A stretch of 55,371 bases of DNA from Treponema sp. GTDB taxonomy: Bacteria; Spirochaetota; Spirochaetia; Treponematales; Treponemataceae. Below, piece after piece: positions 1-7,624 of this stretch. The notes beneath the pieces were generated by a model. That model ran no database searches and was not told the origin of the DNA. It saw only the letters and a program-made list of their open reading frames with translations. Position 1 is the stretch's first letter; each line of letters starts with the position of its first letter. Made by a program: the position numbers and the translations under genes. Location of the stretch: assembly GCA_014803985.1 (NCBI GenBank), contig JAAVAO010000035.1, positions 1 through 55,371 on the forward strand, read 5' to 3'.

Positions 1-474
1 TGTTCTTCTACTTTTAATTCCTCGACTTTCGCCTCCAGTTTTGCTACCTCGCACGGCTCGGTTTTACGCAAAACTGGCTAAATGCATTTTCAGCATGCGC
101 TCGCGCATTTCGCGCTCATTGTGGCATAGATTTTTTTTTCGCTGCTGTTGCAGCGACCACAATGAGAGCGATTTTGCCTTTTTCACTGCGCCTTCGCGAA
201 TGTTTTTTATATTTCCAAAAATCGCATTAAAGCAGGCAACTCAATTTTAGTTGCCTGTTTTAAACCTTCCTTAATTTTCAGCAACGAGCGAATCTTCAGA
301 TTCGGGAGTTGCTGAAAACGCGATTTTGTAGCGAAGCGAAAAATCGCAGTACAATAAGCGAGTTTTGAAAAAAACTCGCCATTAAAAACAGCAACGCTAT
401 TTCAGTTGCTGTTTTTAAACCTCCATATTTTTTCAGCAATGAAGAAAGTATCAACTTTTGAATTGCTGAAAAAG

Positions 475-502
475 GCATTTTCGTAATGAAATGAGAAAAT
501 GC
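475..502 (-). repeat. Hairpin with conserved 12-base loop
   Basis: A perfect 8-bp stem (GCATTTTC with GAAAATGC) closes a 12-base loop which on the minus strand reads TCATTTCATTAC. The same loop, closed by a different 9-bp stem, occurs at 52045-52074 just before serA. The identical loop on a changed but still paired stem suggests selection on a folded element, not chance. Confidence 0.6.
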
Positions 503-594
503 AATTGATAAACGAATTTTCACAGAAAACTCAAAGTTTAAATCCGCACAGCATTTTTGTGCGGATTTAAAACCTTCCTTTATGTAAAAACATC

Positions 595-634
595 GCGCAT
601 TTGTGCAGCGTTTTTATCATAACTCCTTATTTCT
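595..634 (-). repeat. Repeat module with Shine-Dalgarno and ATG
   Basis: On the minus strand this reads AAGGAGTTATGATAAAA followed by a short segment and GCACAAATGCGC. A close copy lies at 52121-52155 upstream of serA. Both copies place a strong Shine-Dalgarno-like AAGGAG two bases before an ATG, opening a short frame (M-I-K-x-x-H-K). Whether it is translated cannot be judged from sequence. Confidence 0.5.
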
Positions 635-642
635 TACAACGT

Positions 643-1071
643 TCAATTTTTCGCACACGAATCCGCATCAAAAGCCGCCTGTAATTTTTCGTCCATAGGA
701 TTCTTATCTCGCTTGAACGAATAAATTTTTCCGTCCTTCATAAAGCAATGCTTTGATTTTGCAGTCGCCACAACATCGCCCGTTTTCGCATTCGTAATTG
801 TATATAACAGTTCAAATTTCACGCCGTTATAAACAGAAAAACAAACTGCAACATCTAAAACATCGCTAAAAACCGACGGGTGCTTGTATTCAATTTCAAG
901 ACCAATGACAGGTGAAACAATTCCCAGCGCCTCCACATCTTGAAAAGGAAGTCCTATTTCCTCCAAAAAACCAACCCTCGCTTCCTCCATAAATTTTATG
1001 TAGTTGGAGTGATGAGTAATCCCCATTTTGTCTGTTTCGTGATAATTTATTTTTCGCTTGTACACATACAT
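643..1071 (-). CDS. YbgC/FadM-family acyl-CoA thioesterase
   Basis: A 142-residue single-domain hotdog-fold thioesterase, the usual length for the 4HBT (YbgC-like) family. The N-terminus carries the family pattern ETDKMGITHHSNYIKFMEEA, in which the conserved acid and the G-x-x-x-H-x-x-Y region form the catalytic site. The family hydrolyses acyl-CoA thioesters in the cytoplasm; the substrate cannot be read from sequence. The ATG lies only 4 bases after the stop of the upstream trpE-like gene on the same strand, with AAAGGA about 12 bases before it, so the two genes probably share a transcript. No functional link to chorismate metabolism is evident. Confidence 0.85.
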   Translation of the reverse strand: MYVYKRKINYHETDKMGITHHSNYIKFMEEARVGFLEEIGLPFQDVEALGIVSPVIGLEIEYKHPSVFSDVLDVAVCFSVYNGVKFELLYTITNAKTGDVVATAKSKHCFMKDGKIYSFKRDKNPMDEKLQAAFDADSCAKN

Positions 1072-1075
1072 TTTA

Positions 1076-2569
1076 TTATTTTATCCTTTCGTCACTATTT
1101 TTATCTACAGGAGGCTCAAGACTTGAGCGCAATGCACCGAGTTTTTCGTTTGTTTCTTCCCATTCCCTATCAGCATTTGAATCATAGACAATGCCACCCC
1201 CTGCCTGTAAAGTCCATAGAGAATCTTGTTTTAGAGCGCACCTCAATGCAATGCAAAAATCCAAGTCGCCCGATGCCTGCAAATAGCCGATTGCACCTGC
1301 ATAAAAACGCCTCTTCACTTTTTCAAGACGACTTAAAATCTCAATCGCACTAATTTTGGGAGATCCCGAAACAGTTCCAGCAGGAAAAGCCGAGCGTAAA
1401 ACCTGAATTTGCTTCACACCATTTTTTACCTTTCCTTGAACATCGCTCACTAAATGCATAACATGACTGAAGAATTCACAGTCCATATATCGGGTCACCT
1501 CCACACTTCCCGCCTCGCAAACACGCCCCAAATCATTTCGAGCCAAGTCCACAAGCATCAAATGTTCTGACTTCTCCTTGTCATCATTGAGCAGTTCATT
1601 TTTAAGCCTTTCGTCATCCTCCGCATTTTTTCCACGCCTTCTCGTGCCTGCAATTGGACGGATTGACGCAACTCCATCTCGCACACGCACAAGACTTTCA
1701 GGAGAACTGCCAATAATTTGCCTGTCACCAAAATCAAGATAAAGTAAATAGGGGGATGGATTTACAGAACGCAAACGGCGGTAGATTTCCATAGCGGAAT
1801 TTTCATTTTCAATTTGGAGACGACGAGATGGCACTGCCTGAAAAATATTGCCCGCAACAATCTCTTTTTTCAAGGCGAGCACTTTTTCCTTGTATTCCCT
1901 TTCACTTTGCTCCAAGTCCGTTATTGTGCGACAGGGAAGAGGATCTTCAGGGGGAGCAAGATATGAAAAGTCCAAATCACTCAAACGCTTTTTCAAGTTG
2001 TCAACAGCCTTTTTAAGATCTATTTGATGCTCTATATAGTTCAGGGCAAAAATGTGCAGCGTTTCTGTAAAATGGTCAAACACAATGTACAGATGCCCCA
2101 CAACAAATTCGCTTTCGGGGATTTTCAACTCGTCCTTTTGAGGAGCAAGCTGGATCGTATCACACCGTGCGCAAAATTCATAACTTAAATACCCCACTCC
2201 GCTTGCAGGAACGGGAATTCCTTTTACAGGCATTTCATTTTCCTCTGCCACATACAACAAAGCGTCAAGCACATCAGGAATATGCGGAACGGTAGAGCCA
2301 GGCGCAATCTTTTCAATCTCACCGCCATTGCTAGACGCAGTTTCAGCAGAAAATGGAACACGCCGCCCATCTATTATAAACGCAATTCCCTCGTCGTCCT
2401 GCAAAATATGAAAGGCTTCCTCCGCCATTAAAATTGAATAGCGTTCTCGCCCCATATTGAATCGTGCGCTTTCTAAAATCGCCTTCGCCCCAATCTTCCG
2501 CGCCAAGCTAAACGGAGTGTAGCGGTCGCTCGGCAACGCAAGATATATAGAATCAGTTCGCTTAACCAT
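1076..2569 (-). CDS. trpE: Anthranilate synthase component I (chorismate-binding)
   Basis: About 497 residues. The C-terminal chorismate-binding domain is complete: IRPIAGTRRRG, LMLVDLARNDLG, AGTVSGSPK and a final AGGGIVYDS-type segment. The alanine in PIAGT is typical of anthranilate synthase (TrpE); aminodeoxychorismate synthase (PabB) usually has lysine there. The product would convert chorismate to anthranilate with a glutaminase partner (TrpG), which is not in the window. The start at 2569 (MVKRTDS) is chosen because GAGG lies about 8 bases upstream and the extra 42 codons before it do not look like the family. It is divergent from the membrane protein gene at 2739 and cotranscribed with the thioesterase gene. 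Confidence 0.85.
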   Translation of the reverse strand: MVKRTDSIYLALPSDRYTPFSLARKIGAKAILESARFNMGRERYSILMAEEAFHILQDDEGIAFIIDGRRVPFSAETASSNGGEIEKIAPGSTVPHIPDVLDALLYVAEENEMPVKGIPVPASGVGYLSYEFCARCDTIQLAPQKDELKIPESEFVVGHLYIVFDHFTETLHIFALNYIEHQIDLKKAVDNLKKRLSDLDFSYLAPPEDPLPCRTITDLEQSEREYKEKVLALKKEIVAGNIFQAVPSRRLQIENENSAMEIYRRLRSVNPSPYLLYLDFGDRQIIGSSPESLVRVRDGVASIRPIAGTRRRGKNAEDDERLKNELLNDDKEKSEHLMLVDLARNDLGRVCEAGSVEVTRYMDCEFFSHVMHLVSDVQGKVKNGVKQIQVLRSAFPAGTVSGSPKISAIEILSRLEKVKRRFYAGAIGYLQASGDLDFCIALRCALKQDSLWTLQAGGGIVYDSNADREWEETNEKLGALRSSLEPPVDKNSDERIK

Positions 2570-2702
2570 AACTCTTCCCTCGTATATGTTTCTATGAATA
2601 GTAACACACAAAAGGAATCCTGTCAATAGATCGTCCCTTTGCACCCCTGCACCGATTACTTCACCACGCAATGCGTTTTCCTGCACATTTGCCACAACTC
2701 TA

Positions 2703-2738
2703 TTTACAAGATTTTAGTTTAACTCTATTATAAATCTA
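2703..2738 (+). promoter_or_regulatory. Promoter directly before the membrane protein start
   Basis: TTTACA and TATTAT are separated by 17 bases, and the ATG at 2739 follows the -10 box after 7 bases. Transcription would start at or within a base or two of the ATG. The same AT palindrome reads TATAAT on the minus strand and could serve trpE. Confidence 0.5.
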
Positions 2739-3557
2739 ATGACTATAAAAACTCGCAACAGAATAAATCTTTTTTTAACATTTATGTCTCTTACCATTGT
2801 CATAGCGGCAATAATTTTCACCGTATTTTTGCAATTCACCGGTCATTTTGCGTTTCCGCCCGATATACTGCGTCTTCCTTTTAGTTCGTTTTTTCTAACA
2901 AAATTTGATTTTAGAGCGGTTCTCATAGCAATAAACCTTTTTCCCGCTTTTTGCTTTATTATATTTTTGTATATGAACATAGAATTTGAAAATACCCAAT
3001 CTACAGAAATAATCTATCTTTCATTTTTTTTAATTGCATGCCTAACCGAAACGGCGCGCCTTTTTTTCCCGTTTTTTAACCTTTGGAATTCAAACGTTTC
3101 TCTTGCCGTCTACTCAAGCAATGTTGTTCTTTTTGGAAGGATTTTAGCACCGTTAAGTCTTTTCTTTATGACCCTATTTGCAAAAACAGAATCACGCCAA
3201 TACATTGAACAAAACATTATCATATTGATTGTCATTTCGGCATATATAATTATGATTTTGCCACTCGATACTACAAGTCCTCAGGTGCTCGGATTTTTCA
3301 AATGCGGATATTTTATGTTTTTTAAATATATACGGCTATTGATTTTAATTGCAGCAATAATAACACAGACTATTTTTACTGCGCAAGACAAAAACCGCCA
3401 GAAAGTTACAATAAGACTTTCTCTGATTTGCGCAGGATATATAATTTTATGTAACACCTATAATTTTTTGATGGCAGCCCTTGGAGCGACTGGCATTTTT
3501 ATTGGAACAATACTCTACTTGAAAAGCATTCACAGCATGTATCTTTGGAACGACTAA
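2739..3557 (+). CDS. Polytopic membrane protein, function unknown
   Basis: A 272-residue protein dominated by hydrophobic helices; about seven to eight membrane segments can be seen, the first at residues 12-35. There is no signal peptide cleavage site, enzymatic motif or transporter signature that I recognise. It is divergent from trpE and convergent with the flavodoxin-like gene, so it is probably a single transcription unit. A hairpin at 3711-3743 lies between the convergent genes. The start is supported by a -10 box 7 bases upstream and by the absence of a Shine-Dalgarno sequence, consistent with a leaderless mRNA. Confidence 0.7.
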   Translation: MTIKTRNRINLFLTFMSLTIVIAAIIFTVFLQFTGHFAFPPDILRLPFSSFFLTKFDFRAVLIAINLFPAFCFIIFLYMNIEFENTQSTEIIYLSFFLIACLTETARLFFPFFNLWNSNVSLAVYSSNVVLFGRILAPLSLFFMTLFAKTESRQYIEQNIIILIVISAYIIMILPLDTTSPQVLGFFKCGYFMFFKYIRLLILIAAIITQTIFTAQDKNRQKVTIRLSLICAGYIILCNTYNFLMAALGATGIFIGTILYLKSIHSMYLWND

Positions 3558-3710
3558 CAAGAGCAATAACTCGCATTTGCAAACTTGAATTAAAACAAGC
3601 AACGAGAGTTTTTGTTTGCCAGCCTTGTGAGCAAGCAAAAATTCGATAGCAACGCATCGCAAAACTGACCTAGCGCAGCACATTGTCATTGCATTTTCAA
3701 AAATCGCATT

Positions 3711-3743
3711 AAAATTGACAACGCTTAATCGGTCGTCAATTTT
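3711..3743. terminator. Hairpin between convergent genes
   Basis: AAAATTGAC pairs with GTCAATTTT around a 15-base loop, flanked by AT-rich sequence, between the convergent membrane-protein and flavodoxin-like genes. It is part of the dispersed hairpin module also seen at 211-580, so it may be a repeat that doubles as a terminator. Confidence 0.4.
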
Positions 3744-3759
3744 AATCGGTTATTTAATC

Positions 3760-4395
3760 TTACCTGCAAAAATTTGTGCGGAGTGCATCCTCTTTTTCTG
3801 GCAGACCAAACGCCTCTTTTCCCAATTGAATGCTTTTCATAAGAAAAACCATATTTTTGGCAAGCGTTCGCATCATTTGCAAGCCCTCTTTGTCTTGATC
3901 GAACAAATCCGTTCTATCCTGTTCGGCAGTGGAAGGTCCATGATACCCATTCCAATATTGACCAGAAGCAACAGGCATGCCGCAAATGGTAAAATATTTA
4001 TTGAGTTCATCAAATGTTGCAGTAATTCCCCCTCGCCGCGCCGTTGCAAGAGCCGCACCCACTTTCATCCGTTTGTCAAAATGAGTGCTAAAGAAAAGAC
4101 GATCTAACAGCGCGATAAGAGTTGCGTTTGCAGAAGCATAGTAAACAGGAGTTGCAACAACAAGTCCGTCAGCCTTCTCAAATTTCGGGGCGATTTCGTT
4201 CACTGCATCGTCAAAAACACACTTTCCATTTTTGAAGCAGGACGCACATGCAATGCAACCACGAATGTCCTTTGAACCAACATGCACAGTTTCATATTCA
4301 ACGCCGCTTTTTTCAAAAATCACTTCCATTTCGTGAATGGCTTTATAGGTCGTGCCATTTGAATGCGGACTTCCATTTAAAATTAAAACGTTCAT
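3760..4395 (-). CDS. Flavodoxin-like NAD(P)H-dependent FMN reductase
   Basis: A 211-residue flavodoxin-fold protein. The N-terminal strand and phosphate-binding loop LILNGSPHSNGTT, then CIACASCFKNGKC and the flavin-binding loop TPVYYASANA, match the NADPH-dependent FMN reductase / multimeric flavodoxin family (iron-sulfur flavoprotein-like). The closely spaced cysteines in CIACASCFKNGKC could hold a metal or disulfide. It would act as a cytoplasmic two-electron oxidoreductase of unknown substrate. There is no Shine-Dalgarno sequence; TATACT ends 7 bases before the ATG, suggesting a leaderless transcript. Confidence 0.8.
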   Translation of the reverse strand: MNVLILNGSPHSNGTTYKAIHEMEVIFEKSGVEYETVHVGSKDIRGCIACASCFKNGKCVFDDAVNEIAPKFEKADGLVVATPVYYASANATLIALLDRLFFSTHFDKRMKVGAALATARRGGITATFDELNKYFTICGMPVASGQYWNGYHGPSTAEQDRTDLFDQDKEGLQMMRTLAKNMVFLMKSIQLGKEAFGLPEKEDALRTNFCR

Positions 4396-4513
4396 ACGTA
4401 CAAGTATATACCAACCATTTCTGTTTTTCCACCATTTTTTTCTGAAACTGCATTCACTTTTCTACTGGAACTTGTGGCTATGCAGCATCCGTATCCGTTT
4501 AATTGACCTATCA

Positions 4514-5920
4514 CTAAAACACAATCTTCTTTTCATCTTCGGGAGACACAACGGCAAACCATCGTGAACTTTCTGAAAGCCAGTATTTTTTAAAAACCCG
4601 CAAAACATCTTGTGAAGTCGTTTTTTTTGCCTGCTCCGTAATCCTGTCCGAAAAATGTATGTCGTTTCCCTGCAAAAGTCCTGAACACATTCTTGCGGCA
4701 AGCCCTCCTGTCGTTGCAGCAGAAGCATATTTTTTATTGATGTATGAATTTATATATCCTTCAAGTCTATCATCCAAATCTTCAAAAACATAGCGTCCCT
4801 TTGAATCCCTGCCAGAAATCACCTTCCCGCTTGCCATAATAGTTCGCGCTTCTTCAACATATTTTGCAAAATTCACCAAATCCGAAGTTCGATATAAATA
4901 CTCAAATCCAAAAGGGGCTTCAGAACTTAAAATTGAAGATTCAGGAGTATAACACGCCCCGTAATTTTCACGCACAACATTAAAAAGCACGTCCGAATAA
5001 ACAGCGCACACAACCCTTGCAATCGGATAATCTTCGCTTGAAACTTTTGGAGAAGCAAATGCCCTCATTATAAACCCCGTGCCACTTGCCGCATCATGGA
5101 CAAAAATATCGTTCTTCCCCTCAACCGTAATATCTGGAACAGCATTTTTTTCATAAAAAAAGCTCAAGTCGCTTTGGGCAGGGATTTTTCCAAGCGTTGA
5201 ATTCAATTTTTCCTCAAGAGACGAGGCTTTAAAAGAGCCACACGCCACAACACTTATTCTTCGAGCGTCCAGCATAGCCTTATAATACGATTGTATAGCC
5301 TCAAGGGTAATATTTTTTATTGAATACGGAGTAACACTGGAAGAAACTTCAAAAGGATGCCCTGAATAAATAGATTCTTTAGCGTTATAAAAAAGCAGTG
5401 CGCTTGGATTATTCAGCAGAGACTGAATGGACTGTCCATAGTGCGTCATCAAAAGTTCGTACTCTTTTTGAGAAAACAACGGATTTAAAAATGCATCGAT
5501 AAAACGGTCGAACGTCCTGTCAAAATAATGGGAAAGACTGGTCATTCCAAAAACAGAGCCTTCCCGCACGGATGAAGAAGTAAACTCTGACTGAAAGTCA
5601 TACTGAAATTTTTGCAAATCAGAATAGCTGTAATTCTTGCTTCCCCTCTGCAACAAAGAAAAAACAGCATCCTCAAGTCCTGAAGTTTCCTTGCTAAAAC
5701 AACGTGTTCCGCCTTTCACTACAATATACACAACGTCAATGTGGCTTTCGTCAATAGCGTTTAAATACACGGGGATTCCGTTCTTTAAATCGAACTGAAC
5801 AACGGATTTCATATCAAGAGAATATGTTTTTTGGCAAAATACACAAACAAGAAAAAGCAGCGTTATTTTTCCCAAGAATATGCCGTTCAGTAGATTTTTT
5901 TTCATAAAAATATGTTTCAT
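4514..5920 (-). CDS. M16-family peptidase-like protein, inactive partner
   Basis: 468 residues with an N-terminal signal or anchor segment (residues 8-30). The fold is M16 (pitrilysin/insulinase-like), but the zinc-binding HxxEH is absent: the corresponding segment reads SGLEDAVFSLLQRG. The distal substrate-binding part retains an R-x-x-Y-like region near the C-terminus. By family precedent such subunits pair with an active M16 subunit, and the active paralogue is encoded just upstream (24 bases) on the same strand. GAGGGG lies about 10 bases before the ATG. It is probably periplasmic or membrane-anchored and part of a two-component peptidase. Confidence 0.85.
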   Translation of the reverse strand: MKHIFMKKNLLNGIFLGKITLLFLVCVFCQKTYSLDMKSVVQFDLKNGIPVYLNAIDESHIDVVYIVVKGGTRCFSKETSGLEDAVFSLLQRGSKNYSYSDLQKFQYDFQSEFTSSSVREGSVFGMTSLSHYFDRTFDRFIDAFLNPLFSQKEYELLMTHYGQSIQSLLNNPSALLFYNAKESIYSGHPFEVSSSVTPYSIKNITLEAIQSYYKAMLDARRISVVACGSFKASSLEEKLNSTLGKIPAQSDLSFFYEKNAVPDITVEGKNDIFVHDAASGTGFIMRAFASPKVSSEDYPIARVVCAVYSDVLFNVVRENYGACYTPESSILSSEAPFGFEYLYRTSDLVNFAKYVEEARTIMASGKVISGRDSKGRYVFEDLDDRLEGYINSYINKKYASAATTGGLAARMCSGLLQGNDIHFSDRITEQAKKTTSQDVLRVFKKYWLSESSRWFAVVSPEDEKKIVF

Positions 5921-5944
5921 TTTCTACAACGCCCCTCTTCGCTT

Positions 5945-7393
5945 TCACTCAAAAGTATGTTTCCACCAAAACGCATTGTCCGATGAAATTTCTTGAAATC
6001 CGTTCTGTTCAAATTCATCCTTTTCAATTTCATAAATGTGCGGATTAACAAGAACAGTTATCAATGGAAATGCGTCCGCTATGTATTTTTCTGTAAATTC
6101 TTCAAGATCTTCAGGGGTAACTTCCGACATTTTTTCAGAATATGAAAAATAATAATCAACTCCTGTGGTAATCCACCAAAAGCGAACGGTTTGCAAAAGC
6201 CCCTCGGCAGTTTCCGCTGAATAGATATTGAGATCGTTTATTTTTCGTGCAATATCCTTGATTTGCTCTTTCGAAATATTCGCGCTTCCTTTTACCAATT
6301 CAGGGATTTTTTCCGCAAAATAAACGGCGCGGCTCGGCAAATCAACTTGAGGCGTTTGCACCATCGCACCAAAATTGAGCATTCCGCTCACGAAAGACGT
6401 AGGATAGCCGCCCCAAACATAATCCGCATTTGGAATGGCAAGATATGCATCGTTTGTAAGAGTGGTCGCAAAAAACCCCGTCGGATTTGAAAACGTCTCG
6501 CTCAAAACATCAGCGGGATACGTGCTTTCAACATCAAAAAGCGTGTCAGGTCCTCTGAAAACCACTTCAATTCTTGCAAAGTCACTTGAAATGCGCTCGT
6601 ATGGCATAACACATTTTTTCGGCGCGGAAAATGGATTTGTATTATGCTGGAACAAATTGCCCTCAAACGGATTTTCACCTCGCTTCCACGAACCAAAAAT
6701 TCTTTTCACCATCTCATAAACATCATTGGGATTTACATCTCCCCCCACAAAAACAGCGGAATTATTCGGCACATAGTATTTTTTTTTGATTTCCAAAAGC
6801 TGCTTTTTTGTTGCATTTATAACCACCTCAGGCGATCCAGATGGATCTGTCTTCCAGGGAAAATCACCGAAAATTGAAGAACAACGAGCAGCCGTCAAAA
6901 TGCGCGCAGGATCAGTGAAATTACCGTTTATCTCTGAAAGCACCACTTTTTTTTCATTTTCAAGCTCTTTCTTTTTTATCAAAGGAGTCCTAATTGCGGC
7001 GTTCCAAAATTCAAGTCCTCTTTCCGTTTCGTCAGAAGGCACTGTAAAATAATAGTTCACGCACTCAAGCCCTGTCGAACCGTTCCATTCAGAAACTCCC
7101 ATAAGACTCAAAGCGCGGGTAACACTTGCGGCATTCGGGAAAAGGGAATTTCCCTTGAACATCAAATGTTCATACAGATGAAAAAGACCTGCCGTTTCCT
7201 TTTCCTGTGTAAAAGCACCGCATTTAACTGCAATTTCAATATACGAAAGAGGAACAGAATGGTTTTCGGCAACAAAAAGCGAAAGCCCATTGTCGAGCGT
7301 ATATTGATACAAATTTTTTACTGGTGTTTTTTCCGCAAAAAGAGAAAATGAAATCAAAAATAGCAAAACAATTTTATAAAATCCAACACGCAT
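5945..7393 (-). CDS. M16-family zinc metallopeptidase, active subunit
   Basis: 482 residues from the chosen start. A signal peptide (residues 1-20, ending near SLFAEK) is followed by the M16 peptidase domain. The zinc motif HLYEHLMFKG has the inverted HxxEH arrangement, and NEKKVVLSEING supplies the downstream glutamate region. It would degrade peptides outside the inner membrane together with the inactive partner encoded next. The start at 7393 begins a clean signal peptide; the 38 codons before it are repeat-derived. TATACT ends 9 bases before this ATG and no Shine-Dalgarno sequence is visible. Confidence 0.85.
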   Translation of the reverse strand: MRVGFYKIVLLFLISFSLFAEKTPVKNLYQYTLDNGLSLFVAENHSVPLSYIEIAVKCGAFTQEKETAGLFHLYEHLMFKGNSLFPNAASVTRALSLMGVSEWNGSTGLECVNYYFTVPSDETERGLEFWNAAIRTPLIKKKELENEKKVVLSEINGNFTDPARILTAARCSSIFGDFPWKTDPSGSPEVVINATKKQLLEIKKKYYVPNNSAVFVGGDVNPNDVYEMVKRIFGSWKRGENPFEGNLFQHNTNPFSAPKKCVMPYERISSDFARIEVVFRGPDTLFDVESTYPADVLSETFSNPTGFFATTLTNDAYLAIPNADYVWGGYPTSFVSGMLNFGAMVQTPQVDLPSRAVYFAEKIPELVKGSANISKEQIKDIARKINDLNIYSAETAEGLLQTVRFWWITTGVDYYFSYSEKMSEVTPEDLEEFTEKYIADAFPLITVLVNPHIYEIEKDEFEQNGFQEISSDNAFWWKHTFE

Positions 7394-7521
7394 TATAATT
7401 TTAGTATATACAAAATTTTTATAAATGGAAAGTGCGAGGTAGCAAACTTGAGCAAGCAGGCAAAGCCCTACAACCAGAAGTTGATGGGTACAAAGGTGGA
7501 AAATCACCGCGCCTTCCGCCT

Positions 7522-7562
7522 TTGCAACTAGAAGAATATTTTTTATCTTTTCAAAACTCGCA
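7522..7562 (+). repeat. Dispersed 40-bp repeat, copy 1
   Basis: The segment around TTGCAACTAGAAGAATATT and TCTTTTCAAAACTCGC is nearly repeated on the other strand at 13283-13324. It lies between the M16 and ComM genes in a region without a gene. Confidence 0.6.
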
Positions 7563-7624
7563 TCATATTTTCCGCTGAAAAAATCAAAAGCGTGTTTTCC
7601 CGTTCTACCATTCCAATCGTTTTT

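Larger units (their letters stand above)
1..642. repeat. Gene-free array of hairpin repeat modules
   Basis: No convincing gene lies here; the stretch sits downstream of the thioesterase gene. Three consecutive modules (about 211-270, 365-425 and 525-580) share one plan on the plus strand: a run like TTTCCAAAAATCGCATTAAA, a hairpin, then TTTAAACCTTCC. The hairpins have different sequences that still pair: CAGGCAACT with AGTTGCCTG, ACAGCAAC with GTTGCTGT, AATCCGCACA with TGTGCGGATT. Other hairpins lie at 286-320, about 325-352, 435-470 and 475-502. Related modules recur at about 3690-3750 and 13440-13490. A 75-codon open frame on the minus strand is built entirely from these repeats and is not called as a gene. 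Confidence 0.75.

Noticed and set aside
296..523. 75-codon open frame on the minus strand in the left repeat array
   Set aside because: It is composed entirely of hairpin repeat modules and has no good Shine-Dalgarno; the coding look follows from the repeats.
1076..2569. PabB (aminodeoxychorismate synthase) instead of TrpE
   Set aside because: The active-site segment is PIAGT; PabB enzymes usually have lysine in that position. Not fully excluded without phylogeny.
2570..2695. 42-codon extension of trpE
   Set aside because: The internal ATG has GAGG upstream and matches the family length; the extension does not resemble the family.
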